Part shown: piece by piece, positions 11,085-24,182 of the stretch
Numbering within the stretch: position 1 is the first letter of the stretch
How the letters are laid out: each line of letters begins with the position of its first letter
Assembly (NCBI GenBank): GCA_001931905.2
Contig: MSJI02000561.1
Location: 25,714 to 89,713, forward strand
DNA: 64,000 nucleotides
Direction of reading: 5' to 3'
Source: Cladosporium sp. IMV 00045
Taxonomy: Eukaryota; Ascomycota; Dothideomycetes; Cladosporiales; Cladosporiaceae
Notes under the pieces: generated by a model
Told to the model about the DNA's origin: nothing
The model's database searches: none
Seen by the model: the letters and a program-made list of their open reading frames with translations, nothing else
Made by a program: the position numbers and the translations under genes

Positions 11085-11663
11085 CCAGGAATTGACGAGA
11101 AAGGCGAGTAGCGCAACGGCTTCACAAGGGATGTGCGTGATGGATATTGCAGTACACTACATACTCCGGTATGTCTATGAACTGAGGATCAATTCGATCG
11201 TCCTCGAAGCGATTTTACATCGACGGAATACACAGCTGGCGGCCTCGAGACCCAAAGCAAACACATCTGCAGTATGATCACCTCATCGCTGTTGGTCAAG
11301 GTCAGTTTGGTTGTCGGTTTGCTGTCATAAGTTCTTGTTTTTTGTTTGGCAAAGTAGTTGCTGCTACGCGTTCAAACAAGATGTGGCGAGCCTATGCAAT
11401 GTCATGGCACGTGTCTTGCGATCTCCAAAGCTTGAACAACAGACATGCTTACGCCTGATGGACAGCATGACCATGAACATCAGATACCTGGCAGCTTGCT
11501 TCTCTATCTATCCGTCAAAGCCTCGCAGCAAGCAAAAGGCCAAACAACTCCGAAGCTGACACTGACCAAGAAGCTTCGCATGTGTAGATCTGATTCGCCG
11601 AAAGGGTTGAATTAATTTCATACACTGGATATCTAACACACTGGTATCTCACAAACGCCGACG
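11085..11663. other. Intergenic region
   Basis: Holds the unresolved 5' end of the minus-strand gene ending at 9859 and the 3' flank of the lysozyme-like gene. Small open frames on the plus strand have no coding support. Confidence 0.4.
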
Positions 11664-11733
11664 CTAAAAAGTACCGCTGCAATAAACAGAAACAATCAAG
11701 TCAACAGCACCCAAACCATACTTACCCAAAAAC

Positions 11734-13090
11734 TCACCACTGCGACTGCGAGCCCGCCGCCCCAGCAGCAGCACCAGTATCCGCGCCCGCCGACCAAGAA
11801 CCAGTAGAAGCCTTAGAAGCATCCCACTGGCCATTGTCCCAACTGCCAGTGTTGCCGTGCCACATGCCATCATCGCCATCCCACTGCGTCGACTTGCCCA
11901 CATCGGCCGCGGCGGGCGCACCGGTTGAAGAAGCCGCATCTGCAGAAGACGTAGAGTCGCCCGTCTGTGACGCAGAGCCGTCCACGTGCGCCATGGGCAG
12001 CCAGCCGGTCTCGCCGTCGAGGTCGCAGTCGTGAGCTGCTAGCACCCAGCCGGTGAGGCGGTTGGCGATGTCGGAAGCGTAGCATTTCGTGCAGCAGCCT
12101 TTGCCTAGGTCGCCGGAGGGGTCGACGGAGCCGCCGTTGTACATGCGGGAGGCGCGGTAGTATTGTGCTGAGCCGGAGCCTTTGGCTTTTTTGTAGCTGT
12201 TGCATTGCGAGTCAGCGAGATGTGTCTTTGATGGGATGGCTGATGGCATAGAACTTACACTTGCTCCAAACCGTCTCCGTGATCTGTGCCTTGTGTTCCG
12301 TCGTGGATCATTTTCTTGATTTCGGAATCGGGGCAGGGCTCTTGCATGTCTCCGTCTTCGTTGCAACTTCCCACGCCGTTGTGTGTCTGTAGATCGCGTG
12401 ACTGTTAGGCAATGTCCATCGATATCGACGAGCGTTGTACAACACTTACCTGCATCAATCCAGGATTTCTGATCTCATCGCCAGGCGACGCTGTAGATTT
12501 TGCTCGCACGCAACCTTTCGACTCTTGCATCTGTTCCGAAAATATCAGTACAGATACACTTTAGCATCGACGCTGATAATCTTACCATGATCGCCAGAAG
12601 AAACCTCTGATCCAACCCACTCTCCTTCGACTCCGCCGCAATAGCATCCAGAATCCCATCAAGTTCCTCCGACGTAGGGTTGGGAACGCCCGAGTAACCC
12701 AGCGCATCGCAAGATTTGTTCATCATAACTTCATTTTGCTCCCACCTGGTTGATAATCACCTCAATCAGTACCTCAACACACGCAATGAAAATCTCCCTA
12801 CAACGACAAGTACTCACATGCTGTAAAAATCGACCCACTCGTCCATACTCGGCCAACCCTTGCTGCCGTCGCCGGAGTACATCTTGTACGTGTCGTTGCC
12901 CTTGTGGACGTCCCCTGGCGGCAACAGGGATTTTGCGGAGCCGGTGGAGTTGGATGCTAGGGAGGAGGCCGAGCCGGGCTTCATGGAGATGAAGCCGATG
13001 GGGAAGGCGGCTTTCATGAGCTGATGGGGTTGGGTTAGCAAGGCTGGCTGATGTTCTGCGTAAGAATGGACTTACGGATGAAACACCCAT
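11734..13090 (-). CDS. Lysozyme-like / lytic-transglycosylase (SLT-fold) protein
   Basis: Six exons: 13090-13076, 13020-12818, 12745-12586, 12530-12450, 12386-12259 and 12196-11734 (349 aa). All introns are GT..AG and phase-consistent. The core matches the lysozyme/SLT superfamily: a helix ending FLLAIMMQESKGCVRA supplies the likely catalytic Glu, followed by NPGLMQ, the counterpart of the GLMQ signature of soluble lytic transglycosylases. Further on are YYRASRMYNGG and YASDIANRLTGW. The expected activity is cleavage of peptidoglycan- or chitin-like glycans. The C terminus (about residues 235-349) is a low-complexity Ser/Ala/Asp/Trp tail. The five-codon first exon is uncertain and the signal peptide is weak (KAAFPIGFIS). 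A donor overlaps the stop codon (see findings). Confidence 0.78.
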
Positions 13091-13896
13091 GGCGAGTGCG
13101 GTTCTGAGTTGTCTGTGAGCTGGTTCTTGAGATGGTAAAAGTGAGATTTGATGTAATGATAGATTGTAGAGGGTGGCAGATTAGAGATGGAGGGGCGGGT
13201 TGAATGTGATCCAGGGTTCCGTCGCGGTATTGACATGTCCATATATGTATTCCCCACCCAAGGCTCGGCGATCGCATGGTTGCCGGAGAAGATGGCCTGG
13301 AGTTACTTTACTGTGAAGTTGCTACTTCGACGAGACTGTCTCAAGGCATGAGACAAATCCGTTTGTAGGGAGGGGTATGCACTGGACTGCTCGTTCTCTC
13401 ACGTCGTTGGGTGTTTGCATCGGGGAGGTCTGTTGCTGTAATTCTGTTCATATAGCGACATGATACATTCAGCGATAAAGCCGATGTTGGTTATCAGGTG
13501 AACGAACGTAGTAAGCAAGAGCGTCGTCGGACCTGCATCCATCGACAGCGTGCATCTGAGACACCAACGGTTACCGTTGCTGGAGTGCCGAAGCCACGCA
13601 AACGCCTCACGAAAAAGACGTTGCCAATGCTATATGTGAAGCCAATTAAGGAGCCGTCAGCGGCGCTTTCTCCAAGCCACATGCAGTGACGATTGCTGTA
13701 CTGTTGCAGTGCAGGCCCATACGCGGCCAAGTCGTGGGAGCGTCGATAGAGTGGAATGCGGCGTTTTGATCTGGCCAAGCAATAAGTGAAAACAGCAACC
13801 AACAGCCAAGCTAATCAAAGCAGATACTTGCAAGCCTCGGCGGCATCGGTGCAAATAAGTAACATTGTTGATATCCTTATCCAGTAATATACGTGC
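13091..13896. other. Intergenic region
   Basis: About 0.8 kb between two minus-strand genes: promoter of the lysozyme-like gene and 3' flank of the LCCL gene. No gene, RNA or repeat is recognised. Confidence 0.5.
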
Positions 13897-15945
13897 CTAT
13901 CGACTAGGTCCGCTCTTCATTTCCCTCCATTTGCCGTCCGCCTCCCATACGCCAGCCTTGGTGAAATCCGCAGCGCGACTCCCGGCCATGTAACCAAAGC
14001 GAAAGTACTCCGGGTACTGCGCTTTGAGGGCTTCCACGGCGTCCTTAGTCTCTTTTCCATGAGACTTCAAGTCTGCGACTTCACGCCCCAAAGTGTGCCT
14101 GGTCCAGGTCCACGTGTAATGGTCGTTCAGCGTGCCGAACACACCGTCCCAATACGAGCGATCATCACCGAACCCACGAAAGCGCTCAACATCGTTGACG
14201 AGCACGGAGATGCCGTCGTAAGATTTTTTCTTCTTCGGGTCGTAGACTGGCAGAGGCCCGAGGTCGAAAGTGATGTTGTTCGTGCCAATGTCAAGGACGT
14301 CAATTTTGGGCAGCAGCGACTTTTGCTGGGCATCTTTGAGCAGCTCACCAGGAGTTTGGATGATGCTGTCGAATCCCCAGCGAGCAATGCCGTTGATGAA
14401 CAGTCCAACCAGAAGACCTTGGTAAATGAGCGACGGCCTGTTTTGGAAGGAAGTGCCTGGGAGGAGCAAGAGGGCGAGAATGTAATGGTGGATTCGCAGG
14501 TTTTCTCCAGGGATTGTAAGAAGTGCAAGCAAGCCGAGAACCATGAGAGAGTAGATCAGCAAGTAGCGAGGCATGCGTCCCTCAACGCGGAAGGACCATG
14601 CTTGGCCAAGAGCGATGAAGAAGATAGACAGCACGACGATAATCAGCGCGGGAACAGCGCCAGGCTGCGCTTTGATGTCGTGAGGTGTCAGCCGCTGGAT
14701 AGGAATGCGATCAAAAGTGTAATTGTTCAGAGCGCCGACCCACGCGGGACCAAGCCAAAGTATGGTCTTCTCGAATTGTGCTGTCAGGTTGGTGAGAGTT
14801 CGTTTGGCGGTGTACTTGTACGTGATTGCAGCGCAGAAGCATGCAGGCAAGAACCGACCAAAAGCTAGCGAGATGAGAGAGTAGTAGTTTGTGAGGTTGG
14901 GAGGGTCAGAGACAAGCCCAACGTGGAAGAACAGCGCAACGAAGTTTGACCAGAAGAACACCGCCGGGCTCGTGGTGAAGATGGAGAGGACGGTGGTGAA
15001 GAAAACTGTTATGGCAAGCGTGGGCCATCGAAGGTCTTTACATTGGGACCGGGTGCCGGAAAGGAATCCAAACGTCTGCGGGAAGTAGCTAGGGAAAGCA
15101 GTCGATTCAATGCTGTGGCGCTTCTGACCTGGGAAGGATGGTTGTTCGCCAGTAAGAGCCAAGACGCCACATCCACCCTCAAGGTCATTGATGAAGCCTG
15201 CGTGGACAGCAGAAGCACAGATGAAGCTATCGCCACGGTAGACTGCGTTGTCGACGATGTCTTCCGAGAAGCCTGTCTGGTAGTCCACCGGTCCACCAAC
15301 GACTTGAGGCTTGTAGACGATCTCGCCGTCCCCGACAGCATGCGGATCAAGCGCCAGGACCCTGTCACAATTGGCCGGGCATCTGAAGGCGAGAGTGCTG
15401 TTCGAGAACGGCCGGCACTGGTCACCATTTAGCCCGCAACCATTCTTCTCTGACCAGTATTTTGCGCCGCAACCCAGGCGCGTTGGACTACCGTAGCCGG
15501 GTATCTGCGCAGCAAAACTACTGCGCCAGAGTGCTAGACCGAAGAACAACAGCCATGCTATGTACCAAAACGCAAGTAGAAAAGCACGATGTGTCTTCCG
15601 CGGCGCGTAGCGATCCAACAGAGCAACGGGCGCATGTTGAATCTTAGGGAAGTAGGGTGTAATGGTGTATATGCGCGGAGGCTGCGGTCCTTTGACCCAT
15701 TTCTTCGTGGCAACCCATGCTCGATGAAGGCCTGGTGGTACTTGGTCCTCGATCCTTTCCTGCCAGGTTGCATTGTGGAGTCGTCGGTCTACTCCTTCAA
15801 GCTCGATGGTCGGTGTTTGGCGCAAAGGCGAGTCGGCGCCGACGCTGTCGGAGTCTTCAGGATCATCGTGGTATGGGCGTATCGGTTGAGATTCATCATC
15901 AGCGTCGCCAGCCTCCTCCTCATCTGCGTGCCTGTGTGGTCCCAT
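13897..15945 (-). CDS. LCCL-domain multipass membrane protein
   Basis: Intronless, 682 aa. The N terminus is acidic and cytosolic in style (residues 1-60), followed by a first membrane helix at about 118-140 (FLLAFWYIAWLLFFGLALW). An LCCL domain occupies about residues 155-270. It has GCGLNG, CRPF, FRCPANC and YRGDSFICASAVHAG, including the cysteines and histidine typical of LCCL modules. Several more helices follow (about 310-500), then a soluble C-terminal tail. Fungi have a conserved family of this architecture, but its molecular role is not established to my knowledge. The LCCL domain should face the lumen or cell exterior. Start at 15945 is the first Met of the open frame. It is divergent to the aminotransferase gene, 698 bases away. 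Confidence 0.85.
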   Translation of the reverse strand: MGPHRHADEEEAGDADDESQPIRPYHDDPEDSDSVGADSPLRQTPTIELEGVDRRLHNATWQERIEDQVPPGLHRAWVATKKWVKGPQPPRIYTITPYFPKIQHAPVALLDRYAPRKTHRAFLLAFWYIAWLLFFGLALWRSSFAAQIPGYGSPTRLGCGAKYWSEKNGCGLNGDQCRPFSNSTLAFRCPANCDRVLALDPHAVGDGEIVYKPQVVGGPVDYQTGFSEDIVDNAVYRGDSFICASAVHAGFINDLEGGCGVLALTGEQPSFPGQKRHSIESTAFPSYFPQTFGFLSGTRSQCKDLRWPTLAITVFFTTVLSIFTTSPAVFFWSNFVALFFHVGLVSDPPNLTNYYSLISLAFGRFLPACFCAAITYKYTAKRTLTNLTAQFEKTILWLGPAWVGALNNYTFDRIPIQRLTPHDIKAQPGAVPALIIVVLSIFFIALGQAWSFRVEGRMPRYLLIYSLMVLGLLALLTIPGENLRIHHYILALLLLPGTSFQNRPSLIYQGLLVGLFINGIARWGFDSIIQTPGELLKDAQQKSLLPKIDVLDIGTNNITFDLGPLPVYDPKKKKSYDGISVLVNDVERFRGFGDDRSYWDGVFGTLNDHYTWTWTRHTLGREVADLKSHGKETKDAVEALKAQYPEYFRFGYMAGSRAADFTKAGVWEADGKWREMKSGPSR

Positions 15946-16643
15946 GCTTTTGCTCTCTCGCGGTCTCTATAGTTATCCAATTGACTGCTCCAGAGCCTGT
16001 CGTCTATTGTATAGATGCGGTGCCTGTGATGTCGTTCTACTGATGCATTTCCCTTATTGTGTATACAGATTCAAAATCATGCTGAAGACCGTCGCAAAGA
16101 AACAAACAAGTATGTACAAGCAAACGCGATGTTTGGGTAAGGTTACCACTACTGTAGTACGTACAACTGAAGATCTTAGGTCGCCGTCTGAGGTGTCGGT
16201 GCTTCATCCGGCAGATGGCGGGATGACATCTTGGCTGCACAAGCACGCAAGACGGCGCTGGACGTTGGTCGCACAAGCGTGCAACGGAAGTGACTACATG
16301 TCAGAGAGTACAGGTAAACATACGGTTGGCAGGCATCACAGACACCTACCATCAGCTGTATGTGAATGTTCCATTCACCTCACCTACAGGCAGACGGCAC
16401 GGCGGGCTTGCACTCAACAAGCTTGCCCGCTGACAGGCCGAGGCGGCATGCATCATAGATTGATTGCCGCCGGTCGGATTTGTAAGGCGCGAGAACACAA
16501 GCCGATAGCAACATCTGCCCCAATGGAACCTCGAGCCTGGAGATCCATTGCACCATCTTCCTCCCTCTCTCCGATACGGTAGGTTGTTTGGTTTCCGTTC
16601 ATCCCCACCACTTCGCCCTCTACATCAATCCTCACCTATCATC
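15946..16643. promoter_or_regulatory. Divergent intergenic (shared promoter) region
   Basis: Separates the starts of the LCCL gene (-) and the aminotransferase gene (+), so it must carry both promoters. CT-rich text just before 16644 resembles a fungal transcription-start zone. No specific binding site is claimed. Confidence 0.5.
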
Positions 16644-18665
16644 ATGTCTTCCACATCCAAACACAATCTTCCCTTGCCAACCGATGACGGCGATGGAGGC
16701 AACGATACGCGTCCACCACCCAAGGACCTCAGCCATCACCTGAGCCGAAGCACCAAGTCTCGCGCTGCGAGTTCAATGAAAGCATTTTACAAATATTTCG
16801 CTATTCCTGGTGTTGGACAACTTGCTGGTGGCCTTCCGAACAACTATTACTTTCCCTTCGACACTCTCGAGGCCAAAATCGCCGAGCCGCAAAGATGGCA
16901 GCCTACACCAAACAAGCCGGTCGACCCACCATCCGAAGAGGATGCTCTAGCTGCATTGACGTTGAAAGATGAGGCCAAGGCAAAGAGTAGCCCACTACAC
17001 CAGCCTCAGAACAAACTTGAGGTTCCGCATACCTCATCTCAGCCGAACCCTCTCAAGAAGATCGACTTGTCGACGGCGCTGCAATATGGCACTGCTCAAG
17101 GATATCCGCCACTCTACTATTTCATTCGACAATTCACCCAAGAGAACCTTCACCCTAATTGCCCCTACAAGGGTGGACCAGAAGTCATTCTGTCCTGCGG
17201 CAATACCGATGGTTTCTGCAAGGTCCTGCAGGCATTCACAAACGAATGGAGCGAAGAGAAGGACTGGGTCAGAGATAAGGAGGGTCTGCTGGTGGAGCAG
17301 TTTGCATACATGAACGCCATCCAAGGTGCAACGCCTCGGGGGTTGAATGTGGCACCTGTAGCTATGGATGACGAGGGTATGCGTGCCGACGGCCCAGGTG
17401 GTCTGAAGGATGTCCTTGAGAACTGGGACTTCAAGAAGGGCAAAAGACCACACATCATGTACACTGTCACGTAAGTCTGCTGTGAAACTTTCATGTCCAG
17501 AGATTCTCTACTGACATCACACAGCATGGGCCAGAACCCAACTTCAGGCGTACTGTCACTCGAACGCCGCCGTGAGATCTACTCCCTCTGCCAGAAGTAC
17601 GACATCCTCATCGTCGAAGACGACCCCTACTGGTACCTGCAGTTCCCCACCGCCTTGGCCCACAACACAACCACCACATCGGACCCATCGAACACTTCCT
17701 TCAACCCCGACGTCACCCTCCTCACCACCGGAGAACCACGCCCTGAGAACTGGAAGAGTTCCGGCTTCGACTTCCTAGACAGCCTGGTTCCATCCTACAT
17801 CAACATCGACACCGACGGCCGCGTGCTCCGTCTCGACACCTTCTCCAAAACCGTCGCACCCGGCTGCCGCCTGGGCTGGATCACCGCTCAACCGGCCTTC
17901 ATCGAGCGCATCCTCCGCATCACCGAAACATCGACCCAACAACCCTCCGGCTTCGTGCAAAGCATGATCGCCGAACTTCTCCTCGGACCGGACCACAGCG
18001 GCATCGCAGAAACGATGAAGAAGAACGGCAAAGGCGGCCTCCCCTCCGGCTCCGGCTGGAAAATCGCCGGCTGGGTGCGCTGGCTCGAAGGCCTGCGCGG
18101 CAACTACGAGCGCCGCATGAACCACATGAGCCGCATTCTGGAGTCGGGCAAATTCGCCGTCAAAACCGGCCGTCGCGGCAGTTTCGCCGAGATGCTTGCG
18201 GAAGACAGTGACGGCGACGCGGACGAGTGGAGCGTCGTGGAGAAGCAGCAGCTGTATTCGTTCGACTGGCCCGTCGGCGGCATGTTCATCTGGCTGCAAA
18301 TCCACTTCGCCGAGCACCCGCTGTACAAGCATTATGCGGGCAAGGACGCGCTGCCGCGTCTGTCCAAGGCGCTGTGGGTTTGGTGGACGAGGAAGCCGGC
18401 GCTGGTGCTCGTGGCGCCGGGCACGATGTTCTCTCCTACGCCGGAGATCGCGGCGAAGGAGGGCTGGAAGTACTTCAGATTGTGCTTTGCGGCCATCGAT
18501 GAAGAGGAGCTGGGCAAAGTTACGCAGAGGCTGGCCGATGGTGTGAAGTCTTTCTGGGGAATAAAGGATGCGAAGGTCATTGAGGATATCCTCTATGAGG
18601 ATGAGAAGGATGATGATGTTAGCGCCGAGGCGGTGGCTTTGACGCATATGATGGGGCCATGTTAG
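16644..18665 (+). CDS. PLP-dependent aromatic / 2-aminoadipate aminotransferase (Aro8-like, class I/II)
   Basis: Two exons, 16644-17470 and 17525-18665 (655 aa). The 54-nt intron has GTAAGT, CTACTGAC and CACAG. The pyridoxal-phosphate lysine is K384 in LDTFSKTVAPGCRLGW. Upstream are the substrate/cofactor signatures SCGNTDG and TMGQNPTSG, the latter across the splice join, then IVEDDPYWYLQ. Aro8-like enzymes transaminate Phe, Tyr, Trp, kynurenine or 2-aminoadipate with 2-oxoglutarate. Substrate choice is not readable here. At 655 residues it is longer than yeast Aro8 (about 500). The extra length lies in a Ser/Pro-rich N terminus and insertions around residues 95-135 and 335-360. ATG 16644 follows ATCATC and gives MSSTSKHN. 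Confidence 0.88.
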
Positions 18666-19630
18666 ATACATGCAGTGATGGCGCGCACGTGAGTGGGATT
18701 CTTGGTATTGATTTTAATAGGCGTCTGGTAACGCAATAACGACATGTTTGAATCAGTATTTGTTTGCAACATACGAATATGTACGCAAGAGTCTAGCGAA
18801 GAATGCCCTCACCATTCCTTTAACATCTGCAATAGCTTTCAATAATAACACGAGGTATCCAGTCCAGGACATTTCCAATCACATGTCGCGCCAGCACGCG
18901 GGCATACCTCACAGCCGTGACGCTCGAGACCTCAAATGAGGTACAGCGCATCACTCTCAAGCGGCATTTTTGCGCTGTTTTGACCGAAAAGATGCTCTAA
19001 CAACGAGGTTTGAACAATGACACAACACCTCAGCATCTCTGCAATATAGAAATATGGCATCACAAGTCTAGGTACTGTGAATGCGTAGCAAACTCACGCG
19101 TGCACGCTCTGATCGTCCTGAGCGGAGAGGAAAAATCCCGGTGATTCTCCCGATTGACTTTTCAGGTACGGTATTTTTTCCTTCTCCCATATTGCAAACC
19201 TCTCGAGTTACATACACCCGCCATTCCTTGCTCAGAAGAGTTTTTTTTCTTTAGCAACGTTATTTTCTCGCTCATTCCTCTGGGTTGATCAAACAAATCC
19301 CGCTCATTGCTCGAGCACTTCGCTTCTCTGCAGGATCTATCGCCTTACTACGATGCATTTTGCCAGCGAGACTTTTTAGGAAATCAACACTCTGGCCGCG
19401 ATCAAACATTGATGGGCCATTACTCGACTCGTTCGATCTGGAAAGACCCTCGACCAGGGTCAATCGTCTCTGATCGAGTCGAGAGAGGATCGGATTTGAG
19501 TGATGGCTATACAAGATCGTCTCAACACTTCACTGCAAATCCTTTTCAATCAGTTCTAATTTGCCTTGGTCTATGACAGACACGCTCAAGGTATATATAG
19601 CGTTTTTTGAGACCTGATAATAAGATTTCT
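18666..19630. other. Intergenic region
   Basis: About 1 kb between the aminotransferase stop and the tRNA gene. No ORF with coding character, repeat or RNA is recognised. Confidence 0.5.
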
Positions 19631-19719
19631 GGCTTAATGGTCTAGTCGTATGATTGTCGCTTTGGGTACTTTGCTATCTCACTTGTGACAGGTCCCGGGT
19701 TCAAATCCCGGTTGAGCCC
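19631..19719 (+). tRNA. tRNA-Pro (anticodon TGG) with 17-nt intron
   Basis: Acceptor stem GGCTTAA (19631-19637) pairs with TTGAGCC (19712-19718), discriminator C. The A box region is GGTCTAGTCGTATG. The anticodon stem GTCGC (19656-19660) pairs with GTGAC (19685-19689). The loop TTTGGG gives anticodon TGG at 19663-19665. A 17-nt intron (19667-19683) sits one base after the anticodon, the canonical place. The T arm is CCGGG-TTCAAAT-CCCGG (19695-19711), and GGTTCAAAT-like text serves as the B box. TTTT runs follow within about 30 bases, fitting RNA polymerase III termination. Confidence 0.93.
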
Positions 19720-19722
19720 GAT

Positions 19723-19755
19723 TCTTTTGCTGATTCTTTTGCTCTTTTCTTGACT
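19723..19755 (+). terminator. Pol III terminator T-runs
   Basis: Three TTTT runs occur directly downstream of the tRNA-Pro gene, within a duplicated GATTCTTTTGCT element. Confidence 0.6.
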
Positions 19756-20276
19756 GGAGAGGACATCTTTTGCTCCGTTGGAGTGAGAAACCTCGTGGAG
19801 ATAAGTTGGGAAGGGATGTAGATAATGAAAGGCAAGGAATCTTGCGTGGTCTACATTTTGTAGAGGCGTGTTTGCTGTCGAACAGTTGATAGATGGCAGA
19901 GGATCATTGGATGCATGTTAACTACCTACCTTCGAGGTGGGAGTTATACTTTGTGCCTATCGTATTTGCGATGTGAAATCTACATCTCGAACGTGTTGGA
20001 TTGTGCAGTAGACAAGGAGCCCAGAGATAACATCATTGCCATGTTGATTGGTATTGATCGATGAGAGCTGCTGTGAACGCTAGCGACAGTGACCTTCTTA
20101 AATCAAACTCATGGAAGTCTGTTTTTCCCAATGCACACTTCCACCAGGCATCTCTTAGAACCGCCCAAGTTTGCTTAGATGCCCAATAGATCCGTTCTGT
20201 GTTCCGTCAACATCCCAGACAAAAGCAGCGTCATTATTCATCCAAGGCCCTTCACATTTCTCCCATGAAAAGTCGT
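19756..20276. other. Intergenic region
   Basis: Between the tRNA gene and the 3' end of the pyruvate decarboxylase gene. Nothing recognised. Confidence 0.5.
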
Positions 20277-22384
<2,108 letters not shown>

Positions 22385-22486
22385 TTTTTTAACGAAGGGA
22401 CTTGGGCGAAGAGGATGTGAGGCCTGCCAACGATATCAAAGCTTCGGCAAACATCAGATGTTAGTTTACGACCGTCTTGAGCCATA

Positions 22487-22494
22487 TATTTATA
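22487..22494 (-). promoter_or_regulatory. TATA box of the pyruvate decarboxylase gene
   Basis: On the minus strand this reads TATAAATA, a consensus TATA element, about 103 bases before the start codon. That distance is plausible for a strongly expressed glycolytic-type gene with a short leader. Confidence 0.6.
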
Positions 22495-23263
22495 CGATCA
22501 GGGGACCTCCCATGGCCTTCTGAAGACCCACGAGTCCGCAATTACCGTGTCATGCCATGACACCACTGATGCATTGTTTTTCTTCAGCATGTCCAACCGT
22601 TGACGAGGACTTCGCTCAAGTCACTCGCTGACAAAGACGCGCGCATGCTTGCTTCGACGCATTGGTTCGACCCCGCCGACCCTGTGTTCACATCAGGACG
22701 TAACAGGTTGCTCATGAGAATGCTGTTCAAAGCAGGTGACCGAGTATACGCGCGCATCACGCCAACGTCCGTGTTACCACGTTGGTGTATGCTCGCGTCT
22801 TCGGACCTGCTGTATGAAGCGCCTAATCCTTGCAAGTAGTGCGCTGACATGTACGTTTACACCAATGCTAACCATGAGTTTCACAGATTTTTATCTTCAA
22901 TGTTGCAGTGCCATCGGATCGCGGTCGACGGCATGTGGTTTTCCTGCATGCATACGCAAGTCAGCGAACGGTCTTGTCTGCATGAGCCAGCTGCATCGTT
23001 GTCGTTTGTGCAGGCATCTTGGTTTTGGGTGAATCAATGGCGCACTCGCTCGACAAGGGCCGTGAGGGCCCAACAATTGCAATTCATGACCTCGTTCGCA
23101 CGCAAAAACCCTTCCATCGAGCTACCTTTGAATGTCAGACCATTGGTGTTTGAAACTTGATCGCCCTAGCGCTTGGAGAACACAATCCCTGTTACAATTC
23201 ATAGTCTGGTAAAAACACACTGTTGTACATCTCTTACATCCTCAACGCGCCATCTCGATCCGT
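22495..23263. other. Intergenic region
   Basis: Upstream of pyruvate decarboxylase and downstream of the bL27m gene. Small open frames on both strands lack coding signatures. Confidence 0.5.
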
Positions 23264-24182
23264 TTATTTCTTGCTTCCCTTCTTACCACCCCTGCCCATA
23301 GCTCTCCTCTCAGCATTCCTCGCCACTCTGACATTGCGCTTCCGCCAAGCAGCGAAACGGTCACCAGGAATGAAGGGCTTCACGGACTGCGCAGCCTTGC
23401 TCAACATCGCATCGCGACCAATCTCCCAGTTGGCCTTGCGGTACTGATATCCAGGCCTCAGAGTCAACTTGGAATCGACAACCTCGCCGCTGCCGGTCTT
23501 CTTCACGGTCTTGATTCCTCTGCTCTCGTTCGGCTCCTCTCTGATCGTGGAAGGCTTGGCCTCGCCCATTTCTGCGTTGCCAGGGAGGCCTGTTTGAGGT
23601 CCGGTCAGGAGGTCGGCGGTCTCGTGCTCGGTGTAGGTCGAGGGCATTTGGAAGGCGAGCATGCCGAGCTTGCGACGGCGCACGGCGTTTGCGGGTGTGG
23701 GCAGTTGTTGCGTTTTCTCGAAGACCACTCCGATGTATTTGCGCTTGGGGTGGCGCGCGGGATCGCGGTAGTAGCGGACGTAGCCAGGCTGGGCAGCGTG
23801 GATGGTGTGGTCACGGCCCTGGAGAAGGAAAACGTTAGAAATGCACAAAATCGTATCTTGCTTGTATGCACTGATCTCGCCATACCATGCTGCAGTTCTC
23901 TCCGGGAAACCAGAGGGTGCCTCTCTGCTTGAACAGGATGTTACCCGGCACCACGAACTCTCCACCAGTCTTCTTCGCACCCAATCTCTTGCCAGCACCG
24001 TCTGCCGCCTTGTTCGCTCGTCCCTGGGCCTGATGCGAAGCGTTCCTCCGCGAAACATGCGATCCGACCGCGGCGGGAGTCGAGATGCGCAGGCCGGAGA
24101 GCGCAGACTCCAGCACCGCGAGAGTCGCCATTGAGGGCGCTCTGGGAGCTGCGGAAAAAATTGAGCGCGCGGAGAGGACCAT
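23264..24182 (-). CDS. Mitochondrial large-subunit ribosomal protein bL27m
   Basis: Two exons, 24182-23886 and 23818-23264 (283 aa), with a 67-nt intron. Residues 1-48 form a basic, Ser/Ala-rich mitochondrial presequence (MVLSARSIFSAAPRAPSM). The L27 core follows: ASHQAQGRANKAADGAGKRLGAKKTGG, FVVPGNILFKQRGT and GRDHTIHAAQPGYVRYYRD, the last starting exactly at the splice join. The mitochondrial protein has the usual fungal C-terminal extension, ending in a basic RRAMGRGGKKGSKK. It contributes to the peptidyl-transferase side of the mitochondrial large subunit. Yeast counterpart: Mrp7. It is divergent to the AP-1 mu gene. Confidence 0.93.

Noticed and set aside
4567..13090. Run of five minus-strand genes considered as a biosynthetic cluster
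   Set aside because: Products (vacuolar transporter, dehydratase, coiled coil, unknown, lysozyme-like) share no pathway, and there is no backbone enzyme or cluster regulator.
17775..18671. 298-codon antisense open frame in the aminotransferase gene
   Set aside because: Arises from codon bias on the other strand; Arg/Ala/Gly-rich with no recognisable features.
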